Source: Lewinellaceae bacterium (GTDB taxonomy: Bacteria; Bacteroidota; Bacteroidia; Chitinophagales; Saprospiraceae). From it: a stretch of 64,000 nt of DNA. Location: the NCBI GenBank assembly GCA_016712415.1, contig JADJRC010000015.1, positions 1 to 64,000 on the forward strand. Direction: 5' to 3'. The position numbers and the translations under genes were made by a program. Below are positions 43,283 through 52,510 of the stretch, piece by piece; position 1 is the stretch's first letter, and each line of letters opens with the position of its first letter. Below the pieces are notes generated by a model. That model ran no database searches and was not told where the DNA came from. It saw nothing but the letters and a program-made list of their open reading frames with translations.

Positions 43283-44116
43283 TTAACCGTCTTTCTTTCT
43301 GCCGAAAGGTATGGCATAGGTAAGCCCGGCGCTGAGCAGCGGCTTTCCTATGTCGAAGGTGCTGTTTTGAAAACTGCCAAAGCCTATCTGTCCATAAGCG
43401 GTAAAATTATTGATTGTGCCGTGGAGGGTGATCTGGTGCATACCCAACGAAGGAGAAAATCCCTCTCCTTTGGATCTGTCCCATCCATACCGAAGCCCGA
43501 AATAGCGATTTTGCGAAGGCGCATACCTGAAGTCCATATTTATTCCGAAACCGCTGCCGCCGCTGCCCTTGTAATCGGAATCGAGTATATCTGGGCCGAA
43601 AAACGGAAACAGGGCGACTTTGGTGATCACTTCAGCGGCTTCATCCTTCGTAAGGCTTGAAAATTCGCCGCGCTCGTTGAACGTCTGAAATGCCAGGCCC
43701 AACAGTATTTCGAAATTTTCCTCAACGGGTATCCGCGTGCCTATTTCATGCCGGGCGCCGAAGCCGTGGTATTTGAACGGAACCAGCCCCGAGGCTTCGT
43801 TTCCCGGTATCGTGTCGACCTGGTACTTGCCCCAGTACCCGAAAAAGCCGCCACTGTAATAGAAGTGTTTGCGCATGAACGAAACATGGGCCGCAAATTC
43901 GGAGGAATTGTTTTTCTCGTTATCGTAGTAAATCACGCCCCTGCCTGTTCTTCCGGATATGGATACGGCATTGGCTTTCGCGCCCTTGTAAACGGGCTTC
44001 GCCATATAGGCGTTGTTGCTTCCCAGGTAAGCGGGGCCGTATTTGGGGGCGCAACTTTGCATCAAGAGGGCAACCAGCAGCATCGCTGCAGACAATCGCA
44101 AAAAAATCGTTTTCAT
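43283..44116 (-). CDS. Outer-membrane lipoprotein, hypothetical
   Basis: The 277-aa product has a clear lipoprotein signal (LSAAMLLVALLMQSCAPKYG, lipobox LMQSC). The mature part is rich in aromatic residues and alternating strands (FAAHVSFMRKHFYYSGGFFG, HEIGTRIPVEENFEILLGLA, GFGINMDFRYAPSQNRYFGL), suggesting a beta-barrel or beta-sandwich. The C terminus (LLSAGLTYAIPFGRKKDG) is not a typical OMP end. No named family was recognised. A bidirectional terminator follows. The next gene upstream (44158-45306), on the same strand and 41 bp away, may be in the same transcript. Confidence 0.65.
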   Translation of the reverse strand: MKTIFLRLSAAMLLVALLMQSCAPKYGPAYLGSNNAYMAKPVYKGAKANAVSISGRTGRGVIYYDNEKNNSSEFAAHVSFMRKHFYYSGGFFGYWGKYQVDTIPGNEASGLVPFKYHGFGARHEIGTRIPVEENFEILLGLAFQTFNERGEFSSLTKDEAAEVITKVALFPFFGPDILDSDYKGSGGSGFGINMDFRYAPSQNRYFGLRYGWDRSKGEGFSPSLGMHQITLHGTINNFTAYGQIGFGSFQNSTFDIGKPLLSAGLTYAIPFGRKKDG

Positions 44117-44157
44117 AATTCAGACTGATTTGACGTGAAAAAGATCGGGAAAAGGAC

Positions 44158-45306
44158 TCATTTGCCGTTCACCAGGATCACTTTTTGGGTGTAGACACCG
44201 CTTTTTGTGGCGAGCTGAAGCACCCACACACCCGGTTGGCGGCCGCTCAGGTCGACGCGGAGCAGGCCGTCGCCGCTACGCGTATAAGGAACATCTGCCG
44301 ATAAGCGGCCATCGATGCTGAACAATCGGCAGGCGGATATGTCATCCGACGAACCGGCAGGCAACTGCACATTAATGGGCCCGCTGGCCGGGTTCGGGTA
44401 AACTTTCAGAGACTGCTGTTCCTCGCCGGGTGTGTTTGTCGCAGTTACAATGCATGAACCGGGTACAAAGTACACCGGATCGTAAATAACATGGCAGGCA
44501 CTGCCGATATATTTCACGGAATAAAAGCCCTCCAGGGTGGGGTTGAAGGCCTGGTTGATTGCCCCGGGAATTTCATTGAGGTTGGCATCCAGCCAGCGGT
44601 TGGAACCGGAATAACTGGACACCAGTATGTCGTTCGTGCAGCTGATCTCCGGTTTGTCCGGCAAGGTATCGGAGATGAAAAACGTCTGTGTCCAGGTAGC
44701 GGAGGTCACCAGCTTGGTTTTTACCACGAGGGTAAGCTGGTAGGCGGCGTTGGAAAAAGTGCCGCCCGTGGAATTGGCAGGCACGGCAACCGAGCCGAGG
44801 AAGTCGTTGGCGCCGCACCAGATACCGTCGGCGTCCCAGGCTTTAATGGGAAATGAAGCCTGGGTAAGCATGCCGTCGATTGCGAAGGTGGAAGAAAGTG
44901 GTGCATCCTCTATTTCGTATGACCGGGCAACATATCCGGCGAGATCCGTGAAAACGAGGTACAAATCAGGCTTGTAGTCGCTACAGAAGAGTCCGTTGTC
45001 GTTCCACGAATCGGGATGATACTGGGTAACCTGGATAGCTTCGACGACCCGGAAAGGCGTTGCCGCGCTGACGGTAAGGCTGATGGTTTTGTTGCCGGTT
45101 GTGGCATACGCGATCGCGGGTGGCTGGTAGATGTTCGCCGTTTCGCCGTTGCCGAAGTCCCAGAGATAGCTGTCGAAGATGTTGGGTGCGAGCACATTTA
45201 CCTGTACCTCCGTACACGTGGGCTGAGGTACAAGGAACAGCGGTTGTGCAATGGCGCAATGGCAGAGCAACAGGGCAGGTATGAGATTGATCCATTTCGA
45301 TTTCAT
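44158..45306 (-). CDS. Secreted PKD-domain protein with type IX sorting signal
   Basis: The protein is 382 aa from the ATG at 45306 (MKSKWINLIPALLLCHCAIA, signal peptide); a longer frame upstream lacks homology. Residues 30-90 form a PKD domain, recognised by YLWDFGNGETANIYQPPAIA and KTISLTVSAA. The centre is a beta-rich region with no known match. The last 85 residues are a type IX sorting domain starting SLKVYPNPASGPINVQLPAG and ending in GVWVLQLATKSGVY. The protein is therefore expected at the cell surface or secreted. It is probably co-transcribed with the lipoprotein gene downstream. Confidence 0.8.
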   Translation of the reverse strand: MKSKWINLIPALLLCHCAIAQPLFLVPQPTCTEVQVNVLAPNIFDSYLWDFGNGETANIYQPPAIAYATTGNKTISLTVSAATPFRVVEAIQVTQYHPDSWNDNGLFCSDYKPDLYLVFTDLAGYVARSYEIEDAPLSSTFAIDGMLTQASFPIKAWDADGIWCGANDFLGSVAVPANSTGGTFSNAAYQLTLVVKTKLVTSATWTQTFFISDTLPDKPEISCTNDILVSSYSGSNRWLDANLNEIPGAINQAFNPTLEGFYSVKYIGSACHVIYDPVYFVPGSCIVTATNTPGEEQQSLKVYPNPASGPINVQLPAGSSDDISACRLFSIDGRLSADVPYTRSGDGLLRVDLSGRQPGVWVLQLATKSGVYTQKVILVNGK

Positions 45307-45584
45307 GATAAATTGGTTTGACGTGAAAAAACTGGTATTGACAGGGCAAAGGTGTGCTTGTCGGGTGCGCGCAGAAAACCCCGAAACCGGTGAGATGTTA
45401 AAATTCACGGGTTTGCGGAAAGCAGGGAAAGCGGGCGGGGTCGGTATCCCGGAAAACAGGGAGAACCGTGATTTTTCAAAACTCACGGGTACGGAAGACA
45501 AGCTGTTTACGGCGAGCGCCGATTTTTGTATTATCGGCGTATTAAAATCTGGCCGGTGGTTTTAATCTTTAATCAGCAAAATCG

Positions 45585-47537
45585 ATGCAAAGAGCAAAAC
45601 TGTTTGTCGCCATCGCCATCGGCATTTCGCTGGTGGCGGCACTGACGACATGGATTTCTTCCAAATTTCGGATCAGCGAGCGGTTGCCGGGAGAAGTTCC
45701 GGGGATAATAGAATATTATGCAGACACGACGCCGGGCCATGCGCTCGGTATCGCCGAGGTGAGTGCATTGCCGGACTCTTTATTTGCCGTAAAAGACCCC
45801 TGTTGCAGTTTCGGCAGGCCGGATGGTGTCGTATGGCTGCGCTTTCCCTTTGTCAATCGCGACACTTTCCATGAAAAATACCTGGTGGAAGTTGTCAACC
45901 CCTCCATTCCGAAAATAGAGTTTTTTCAACTGGATGCGAACCAAAGGGTGCTTCGCGCTTTTAAGACCGGTACCAGCACCGGCGCCGAACAATTCCGGTT
46001 CCGGGAGCGCCCGGATACCCACTGCCGCAATTTCCGCTTTCCAATGGAGATTGCCCGCGACAGTCTGGCCTGGGCCTATTTCCGCATTACTTCCAAAACG
46101 CCGCTCTGTTTCCGGATCATGTTTTTTGATAAAGAATACCGCCTGGGCCATCACCAGTGGGTAGTCGACATACTGATGACCATTTTTTATGTCTTCAGCG
46201 TTCTTTTTCTCATCCTTACCGCCATTCTCATCGTCGCGTCGCGGGAGCCGTTCCACTGGTACTATTTCCTGTACGTTTTGTCGACGGCGCTGTTCATACC
46301 GGCGCACCTCGGGCTTGGCTTCGCATACGTGTGGAAAGACTGGCCCGAATTGCAGCACATTATCCCGATGGCTCTTAATAACCTCCGGCTGATCTTCGGC
46401 ATACAGTTTTTTCGCCTGTATTTCGACCTGCCCCGTACGGAACCGCGCTTCAACCGTTTTATAGGCATTAGCATCAGGATATTTCTGGCCACGTTTTTAT
46501 TGCAGTTGATCCCGCATCCCGACATAATCTGGGTGTACTATCCTTTTTTTATTTTCCTGATGTTGTTCAGTCTCCTGATGATCGGTTGGCTGTTTTACGA
46601 ACTGGCCTTCAAGTGGCGCAGGAAACTGTCGTGGCTGTTGCTCGTGATCGCGCTTAATTTTATCGGTCTCGCCTCCACTTCGCTGCAATACCTGGGCTAC
46701 GGATCTGCGTTTTTTGATATAGCCGACTGGCTGATGTACCAGTTTGGGATAGCGGATACGTTTTTCCTGTCTCCCATGGTGATCGGGGCCTTTTTCTTTG
46801 AACAAATGCTGGTGTTTAATTTTGCGGTACGGCGCTACCTGCATTTGATTGAAAAAAACCAGAACGCCCAACTGCGTGTTGCCCGTGCCCGGGAGGAGGG
46901 TCTGAATGCGCTCATCATCGGCGTGGAAAACGAACGCCTCCGCATTGCCCGCGACCTGCATGACGGCGCCTGCGTAAACCTGGCGGCGATCAACATGAAA
47001 GTAGACGCGATTCGCGAGGAACTCGGTGGTCACCCTCTCCAGGCCGATAAACTGGCCGGCATTGCCAACGACATTGAACAAACGTATCGGGAAGTGCGCG
47101 GTATTTCCCACGACCTCATGTCGAAGGCACTGGAAAAAACCGAGCTTCAATTGGCAATCGAAGACCTTACCGTACGCATTAAACAGGCCCAACCGGGGCT
47201 AAAAGTGCATTTTTATGCCAATTATCCGCTCAATGAAGTCGGCAAACTGTCAAAAATTCACCTGTACAGGATTGTACAGGAGTTGTTGGGAAACGTGCTG
47301 AAACATGCGGGCGCCGGATCGCTCCACCTGCAATTGCTCAAGGACGAAGGCCAGCTGCTGCTTACCGTAGAAGACGATGGAAAAGGGTTCGATCCTGCAG
47401 CAAATGGTTCGGACGGCATTGGGCTGGCCAATATTCGCACCCGCGTGGAAGTGTTGCGCGGCAAAATGCACCTGGATTCAGCGCCGGGGAAAGGAACCTT
47501 CGTGAGTATTGAAATCCCGAAAGCAGGGCTGGCCTGA
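45585..47537 (+). CDS. 7TMR-DISM sensor histidine kinase (NarL-type, HisKA_3)
   Basis: The 650-aa membrane kinase has an N-terminal membrane anchor (LFVAIAIGISLVAALTTW), a periplasmic DISM-like beta domain (residues 40-190), a block of seven membrane helices (190-420) and a cytoplasmic kinase. The dimerisation domain is of the HisKA_3 type, NERLRIARDLHDGACVNLAA with the phospho-accepting His in RDLHDG. The ATPase shows LYRIVQELLGNVLKHAGA (N box), VEDDGKGFDP and GIGLANIRTRVEVLRGKM. Such kinases signal to LuxR-type regulators; the gene at 47544, facing it tail to tail with 6 bp between, encodes one. A 7-bp hairpin (CGCCGAT with ATCGGCG, 45517-45539) lies in the 278-bp gap upstream. Confidence 0.92.
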   Translation: MQRAKLFVAIAIGISLVAALTTWISSKFRISERLPGEVPGIIEYYADTTPGHALGIAEVSALPDSLFAVKDPCCSFGRPDGVVWLRFPFVNRDTFHEKYLVEVVNPSIPKIEFFQLDANQRVLRAFKTGTSTGAEQFRFRERPDTHCRNFRFPMEIARDSLAWAYFRITSKTPLCFRIMFFDKEYRLGHHQWVVDILMTIFYVFSVLFLILTAILIVASREPFHWYYFLYVLSTALFIPAHLGLGFAYVWKDWPELQHIIPMALNNLRLIFGIQFFRLYFDLPRTEPRFNRFIGISIRIFLATFLLQLIPHPDIIWVYYPFFIFLMLFSLLMIGWLFYELAFKWRRKLSWLLLVIALNFIGLASTSLQYLGYGSAFFDIADWLMYQFGIADTFFLSPMVIGAFFFEQMLVFNFAVRRYLHLIEKNQNAQLRVARAREEGLNALIIGVENERLRIARDLHDGACVNLAAINMKVDAIREELGGHPLQADKLAGIANDIEQTYREVRGISHDLMSKALEKTELQLAIEDLTVRIKQAQPGLKVHFYANYPLNEVGKLSKIHLYRIVQELLGNVLKHAGAGSLHLQLLKDEGQLLLTVEDDGKGFDPAANGSDGIGLANIRTRVEVLRGKMHLDSAPGKGTFVSIEIPKAGLA

Positions 47538-47543
47538 TGCGCG

Positions 47544-48191
47544 TCATTCTTCCCAAAGTCCGTTCTTTTTCAACCATTCGGCCACTTCAAAGCGGCTGGA
47601 AGCGCCCGTTTTGGAGCGCAGGTTTTTGATGTGGCTTTCCACTGTATCCTCGCTGATAAACAAACTTGATGCGATTTCCCGTATGGTCTTGCCCTTGGCG
47701 TAAGGCAGCGCCACTTCCCCTTCGCGGGGGGTGAGCGAAGAACCGGATGATTTGGCGGGAAGCAGGGCGCGGATTACTTCGCCCAGGGAGGATTGGTCGA
47801 GGAAGTATTCTCCATCTGCCACGGCGCGGATGCCGCGCAGTAATTCCGCTTTGTTGACCTCTTTGGATGCGTAGCCGCGCGCGCCTTTCTGCAGCGTCTC
47901 CCGGATAAAAGTGATTTCGCAGCTGACGCTGAGCATCAGGATGCCCAGGTCGGGAAATTCTTCCGTCAGCAACCGGCATATTTCGCCGCCGTCGAGCGAC
48001 GATCCTTTAAAGGTGTAATCGAGCAGTAAAACGTCGGGTTTTTGCTTCCGCACATTTTCAAGTGCTTCCTCGCCGCTTCGGGCGCACCAGATGACCTCCA
48101 CTGCGCCGTCCGTATTGCTGAACAGAGCACTCAGGCTCTCCAGAATGAGTTCCTGGTCGTCGGCAAGGGCGATATGAAGTGGTTTGGACAT
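47544..48191 (-). CDS. NarL/LuxR-family response regulator
   Basis: The 215-aa regulator has a receiver domain (IALADDQELILESLSALF, phospho-acceptor in VLLLDYTFKGSSLDG, the switch Ser/Lys in LMLSVSCEITF and GYASKEVNKAELL) and a LuxR-type HTH (LTPREGEVALPYAKGKTIR, then EIASSLFISEDTVESHIKNL). The sequence VALPYAKG at the start of the HTH is slightly unusual, where most have LIAxG. It is convergent with the DISM histidine kinase, 6 bp apart, and is its probable partner. Targets are unknown. Confidence 0.92.
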   Translation of the reverse strand: MSKPLHIALADDQELILESLSALFSNTDGAVEVIWCARSGEEALENVRKQKPDVLLLDYTFKGSSLDGGEICRLLTEEFPDLGILMLSVSCEITFIRETLQKGARGYASKEVNKAELLRGIRAVADGEYFLDQSSLGEVIRALLPAKSSGSSLTPREGEVALPYAKGKTIREIASSLFISEDTVESHIKNLRSKTGASSRFEVAEWLKKNGLWEE

Positions 48192-48266
48192 GGTGCGTGT
48201 GTGGTTGAATCTGCCAACTCAGCAAAGGTTTTCTGCTAAAATCTGCAAGAGCCCTTGATGCAAACC

Positions 48267-51200
48267 TTAACCTTCATCTTCATCCGATTCGCAGTCGTAG
48301 TGTTTTTTGGGCCTGCCGGGTCGTTCCTTTCCTTCGTTGCCTTTGGGCGATTCGAGTATTTTCTGAATAATCCTGGCCCGTTCCTTTCGCACCCACTCCT
48401 GCATTTTGGCGTCTTCTTCGCGGTCAAAATAGCGGACGCCGTCGACCCAGGTTTTTTCAGCCTTTGCGTATATCGAAAGCGGGTTATCATTCCACAGCAC
48501 CAGATCGGCGTCTTTTCCCTCCTTGATGCTGCCGACGCGGTCGTCGACACGCAGCAGTTTGGCCGGATTGATGGTGACCATTCTCCAGGCGTCCTGCTCT
48601 TTCATGCCCCCGTACAGCACGCTTTTAGCTGCTTCCTGGTTGAGGCGGCGGGCCATTTCTGCATCGTCGGAATTGATGGCCACTGTAACGCCCTGATCGG
48701 CCATCATCTTGGCATTATAGGGTATTGCCTCGTACACTTCGTACTTATAGGCCCACCAGTCGCTGAACGTACTGCCGCCCACGCCGTGTTTGGCCATCTT
48801 ATCGGCAACTTTATAGCCTTCAAGAATATGGGTAAATGTATTGATTCGGAATTTGAAACGTTCGGCCACGCGCATCATCATGGTGATCTCCGACTGCACA
48901 TAGGAATGGCACGTGATGAAGCGTTTCGATTCGATAATTTCGAGCAGCGCTTCCAGTTCAAGGTCTTTCCGGTAGGGTTTGCCCGATTTTTTGAGCTGGC
49001 CGTACTCCTGTGCGCGGGTGAAATAATCCACGTAGGTTTGTTCGACGCCCATTCGGGTTTGCGGGTATCGGTTGGTGCCGGTCCAGTTGCTTTGTTTGAC
49101 GTTTTCCCCCAAAGCGAATTTGATATACCCCGGCCAGTTTCGGAATTTGAGGTCTTCGGGAGCTGCTCCCCAGCGGAGTTTGATCAGTTGCGTCTGGCCG
49201 CCGATGGGATTGGCCGAGCCGTGCAGGATATGACTTGTTGTGACGCCTCCCGCGAGTTGGCGGTAGATATCATTGTCTTCGGAGTCGATCACATCGGCGA
49301 TGCGCACTTCTGCGCTGCTTTCCTGGGTGCCCTCGTTGATACCGCGCGATGCGGCGATATGGGAGTGTTCGTCGATGATACCGGCCGTCAGGTATTTCCC
49401 GGTACAATCAACGATAGTTGCATTGTCTTGCACCAGCAACCGTCGGCCGATCTTTTTAATTTTTCCTCCGGAAACCAGTACATCGGCATTTTCCAAAACG
49501 CCCTCTTTTTCTCCTGTCCAAACAGTGGCATTCCGAATCAATACTGCTTCTGCCGCGGGTTTTTCCTTATTGCCAAAAGCGATGAACGGGAAAATAACAT
49601 CCCCGACCTCCGGGGCGACAACAGGGTTCTGTTTTGTCGGTTTGTCGGGACCGGCCGGTTTGACAAACACAGCGCGCCAGTTGATCCAGGAGCCGTCGGG
49701 CATGGTTCCCAGGCCCGACCATTCGCGGCTGCCGGCAGTTCCGGAAAGGGCAACCGTCCCTTTGTTCAGGGTATCGGGCTGGAAAGAAAGCGTTATCATG
49801 CCATTTGCGGTGGCGACGAGCGTTGCTTTTACTTTGGAACTATCCGGTTTGATGATCTGGACGTCGAGCATTTCCGCCTTGCGCCGGATGCTCATGCCGA
49901 ACGATTCCCGGCCGACTTCCAGACTGTAATCGCCGAGGCGATCCGGGGAAGCGTCAAAGTAGCCGGGGCTGTTCACTTCCAGGGGTTTGCCCTGAACCCA
50001 GTTTTCGTAAATCTTTGTCTCCTTTTGAAAAAGATCGCCTGATGTGATGATGAAGTTGGCGATTTTTCCGGGTTCGAGACTGCCGATGCCCGGCATTCCC
50101 GACGGCGCATACATGCCGATGAAGTTGGCGGGGTTGTAAGTAAGCGCCTGCAGGGCGGTTTGTTCCGACAGGCCGTACTCGATGGCTTTCCGGAGATATT
50201 CCCAGAATTTTTTACGGTCTTTCAAGCCTTCGGCAGTGAGGGCGAACGGAATGCCCGCCGCTTCGAGCCGGCCGGGATTGGAAGGCGCCAGTTCCCAGTG
50301 TTTCAAGTCCTTAAGAGAGACGTCGAGTGCCTCAAACGGATCTTTAACTTCGTAGTTTTCCGGGAATGCCAGCGGCACGATGAGCGATTGACCGCCGGCC
50401 TTTACCTCTTCGATGCGCTGGTATTCGTCGCCGTTGGTTTTTACCAGGTATTTGACGTTGAATTCACGGCCAATCGCGGCGATGCGGAGGATATCGAGTT
50501 TGTCGGATGCCTCAAAAATCTGGGGCAGACCCTGAATATTGTTCCAGGCATCAAGGGACAGGTTTTTTTCCATTTTATACCCCTCCTGCCGGTACCATTG
50601 CCCGTCGAGATAGGTCTGCCGGATAAGCGCGATACAACCCATCAGCGAAGAAGGATAGCTTTGGGTGCTGGTGCCTTTTCTGAAAGAGAGGTGGTGGCTG
50701 GCAGTGGTCGATAGAATGACCTCCTGCTCCGGGTCGCTGCCGAGTGATACGAAAGTTCCGGCGCCTCGGGAAATGCCGTCGGTCTGGTGGGTGAGCACGG
50801 CGCCGAAGCCGAGTTTGCGCAGTTCTTCTGCCGCTTTTGCATCTACCGAAAAATTCTCGGCAGCACTAAATTCGGGTTTAAGGGCTTCGTTCCAGGCAAA
50901 GGCGCCTTTTGTGCCCGATGTGCTGGTTTGCTGTCCGCGCCCTACTGGTCCCTGGCGGGCCGGTTGGGCCGGCAGGCCATAGCCCGTCGCGTATAGATCA
51001 ATAAACGCCGGGTAAATATTTTTTCCGCTGCAATCGATTACCACAGCATCGCCGGGCAGGGTTACTTTCAGTCCGCAAACCTCCACTTTGCCGTCGCGGA
51101 TGAGCAGGGTAGCCCCCTCGATGCGCGTTTTGTAGTCGGTATATATGGTGGCGTTGGTAAAGGCGAAAATGCCAGGTCGTTGGTCGGAAGGGGCAGATTG

Positions 51201-51281
51201 TGGAAATGATATTTGCGCGACAACCGAAAGTTGATTGGCGAGTAGCGCCGTAAGCAGCAATAACCGGATCGTTATTTTCAT
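48267..51281 (-). CDS. Large secreted amidohydrolase with two related domains
   Basis: The 1004-aa protein has a signal peptide (IRLLLLTALLANQLSVVAQ) and two imidazolonepropionase-like amidohydrolase units. The second (residues 600-960) is canonical: VDCTGKYLTAGIIDEHSHIA carries the HxH metal motif, with later residues in FITCHSYVQSEI, FTHILEGYKVADKMAKHG and VAINSDDAEMARRL. The first unit (30-470) keeps the fold pattern but has IYPAFIDLYATGYGLP where HxH is expected, so it has lost the metal ligands. The C terminus is a charged, Lys/Glu-rich tail (KHYDCESDEDEG). It probably hydrolyses an amide or peptide in the periplasm; the substrate is unknown. Confidence 0.85.
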   Translation of the reverse strand: MKITIRLLLLTALLANQLSVVAQISFPQSAPSDQRPGIFAFTNATIYTDYKTRIEGATLLIRDGKVEVCGLKVTLPGDAVVIDCSGKNIYPAFIDLYATGYGLPAQPARQGPVGRGQQTSTSGTKGAFAWNEALKPEFSAAENFSVDAKAAEELRKLGFGAVLTHQTDGISRGAGTFVSLGSDPEQEVILSTTASHHLSFRKGTSTQSYPSSLMGCIALIRQTYLDGQWYRQEGYKMEKNLSLDAWNNIQGLPQIFEASDKLDILRIAAIGREFNVKYLVKTNGDEYQRIEEVKAGGQSLIVPLAFPENYEVKDPFEALDVSLKDLKHWELAPSNPGRLEAAGIPFALTAEGLKDRKKFWEYLRKAIEYGLSEQTALQALTYNPANFIGMYAPSGMPGIGSLEPGKIANFIITSGDLFQKETKIYENWVQGKPLEVNSPGYFDASPDRLGDYSLEVGRESFGMSIRRKAEMLDVQIIKPDSSKVKATLVATANGMITLSFQPDTLNKGTVALSGTAGSREWSGLGTMPDGSWINWRAVFVKPAGPDKPTKQNPVVAPEVGDVIFPFIAFGNKEKPAAEAVLIRNATVWTGEKEGVLENADVLVSGGKIKKIGRRLLVQDNATIVDCTGKYLTAGIIDEHSHIAASRGINEGTQESSAEVRIADVIDSEDNDIYRQLAGGVTTSHILHGSANPIGGQTQLIKLRWGAAPEDLKFRNWPGYIKFALGENVKQSNWTGTNRYPQTRMGVEQTYVDYFTRAQEYGQLKKSGKPYRKDLELEALLEIIESKRFITCHSYVQSEITMMMRVAERFKFRINTFTHILEGYKVADKMAKHGVGGSTFSDWWAYKYEVYEAIPYNAKMMADQGVTVAINSDDAEMARRLNQEAAKSVLYGGMKEQDAWRMVTINPAKLLRVDDRVGSIKEGKDADLVLWNDNPLSIYAKAEKTWVDGVRYFDREEDAKMQEWVRKERARIIQKILESPKGNEGKERPGRPKKHYDCESDEDEG

Positions 51282-51389
51282 GGAAGGAGGAATTTAACGG
51301 GGTGAAAATAGGGAACTGCCGTAGATTTTGTGCAATAAGTGCACGGGGATATCGCGGCAGGCTGCTTGCAACCCGGAGGTTCTTCCTGT

Positions 51390-51575
51390 TTATTCGCCTT
51401 TCGGTGGCGTCTGCGTTTTGTTTTCCTTGGGCGAGCGCCCGGTATTTTTCAGCGCCTGGTGTATGATCCATTCCAACTGGCCGTTTACGCTGCGAAATTC
51501 GTCGGCAGCCCACTTTTCAAGCGCTGAGTAGGTTGCATCGTCAATACGCAGGACGAATGATTTTTTTGCTGCCAT
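51390..51575 (-). CDS. Arc-type ribbon-helix-helix protein
   Basis: The 61-aa protein matches the Arc-like DNA-binding fold: SFVLRIDDATYSALEKWAAD as strand plus first helix, and FRSVNGQLEWIIHQALKNTG as second helix. The tail is basic and disordered (SPKENKTQTPPKGE). It lies 80 bp after the SPFH gene on the same strand with a palindrome between them. Pairs of SPFH and Arc-like genes recur in many bacteria, where the RHH protein is thought to regulate or act with the membrane protein. The small size and complete fold support a real gene. Confidence 0.82.
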   Translation of the reverse strand: MAAKKSFVLRIDDATYSALEKWAADEFRSVNGQLEWIIHQALKNTGRSPKENKTQTPPKGE

Positions 51576-51601
51576 TTTAGTATAGTTATTCCTGTACGCC
51601 G

Positions 51602-51634
51602 AAACCTATGAGGTCTGCCAGACCTCATAGGTTT
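51602..51634. repeat. Perfect 15-bp palindrome between SPFH and RHH genes
   Basis: AAACCTATGAGGTCT (51602-51616), a 3-nt loop and the exact reverse complement (51620-51634) form a strong hairpin. The sequence resembles the extragenic palindromes of other Bacteroidota. It could also serve as a processing or attenuation site between the two genes. Confidence 0.7.
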
Positions 51635-51655
51635 TAAATGTTTAAAAACAGGTGA

Positions 51656-52510
51656 TTATTGGTGGAGGGTGCCGGTATTGACCACCGGCGATACATTTCG
51701 ATCACCGCAAAGCACGACGAGCAGGTTGCTCACCATAGCGGCTTTCTTCTCCTCATCGAGGTGGATGATCTGCTTGCTCGACAACTGTTCGAGCGCCATT
51801 TCCACCATACCTACGGCGCCTTCCACGATCTTGCTGCGGGCCGCAACGATTGCAGTTGCCTGCTGGCGCTGGAGCATGGCACTGGCGATTTCGGTTGCAT
51901 AAGCCAGGTTGCTGATTCGCGCTTCGATCACCTCTATCCCGGCGATGGCCAGGCGTTCGCTGATCTCCTGTGCCAGTTGGTGGTTGACCTCTTCCAGGCC
52001 CGAACGCAGGGTTACGGTGGCATCTTCATCTTCCAGATTGTCGTAACTGTACATGCCGGCCAACTTACGCACGGCGGCTTCGCTTTGCGTTTTGATAAAG
52101 TCCGGATAATGTTCCACCGCGAAGGCCGCTTTAAAGGTGTCCTTAACCCGGTAAACCACCACCGATCCGATCATGATTGGATTGCCCTGCTTGTCATTGA
52201 CCTTGATCATCGGCACGTCGAGTGTAACAGCGCGCAGCGATACCCTTTTTTTCGTAAAGAAAGGGTTCGCGTAGAAAAAACCGCTTTCCTTAATAGTGCC
52301 TACGTATTCACCGAACAAAGTCATCACGCGGCTACTGTTGGGTTCAATAGCCATGAATCCGGGTGCTATGAAAGCAATATCTGCCATGAGTATCAATACG
52401 CCGGCGATAATGGATGCTTTAGTGATCAGCAAAGCAATGCCTGCAAGGAACAGCAATGCAAAAAGCAATAGCATCGCCCAGCCGGATGTTGGTTTAGTTG
52501 TCTTTTCCAT
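51656..52510 (-). CDS. SPFH/band-7 domain membrane protein
   Basis: The product is 284 aa from the ATG at 52510. Two hydrophobic segments near the N terminus (AMLLLFALLFLAGIALLI and GVLILMADIAFIAPGFMAI) are followed by the SPFH domain: SSRVMTLFGEYVGTIKESGF, KRVSLRAVTLDVPMIKVND, IGSVVVYRVKDTFKAAFAVE, RSGLEEVNHQLAQEISERLA and AGIEVIEARISNLAYATEIA. A helical tail follows (AAMVSNLLVVLCG). SPFH proteins form ring-like scaffolds associated with lipid microdomains. It is the last-but-one gene of the sphingolipid/inositol lipid run, which makes a link to sphingolipid domains conceivable but unproven. Confidence 0.9.
   Translation of the reverse strand: MEKTTKPTSGWAMLLLFALLFLAGIALLITKASIIAGVLILMADIAFIAPGFMAIEPNSSRVMTLFGEYVGTIKESGFFYANPFFTKKRVSLRAVTLDVPMIKVNDKQGNPIMIGSVVVYRVKDTFKAAFAVEHYPDFIKTQSEAAVRKLAGMYSYDNLEDEDATVTLRSGLEEVNHQLAQEISERLAIAGIEVIEARISNLAYATEIASAMLQRQQATAIVAARSKIVEGAVGMVEMALEQLSSKQIIHLDEEKKAAMVSNLLVVLCGDRNVSPVVNTGTLHQ

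Noticed and set aside
43083..43286. 67-codon frame with one hydrophobic helix
   Set aside because: It runs through the terminator hairpin at 43239-43274 and has no recognised relative; kept only as part of the intergenic description.
48255..50042. 595-codon open frame on plus opposite the amidohydrolase
   Set aside because: Antisense shadow of a high-GC coding frame; no signal or domain pattern, while the minus frame has clear amidohydrolase motifs.
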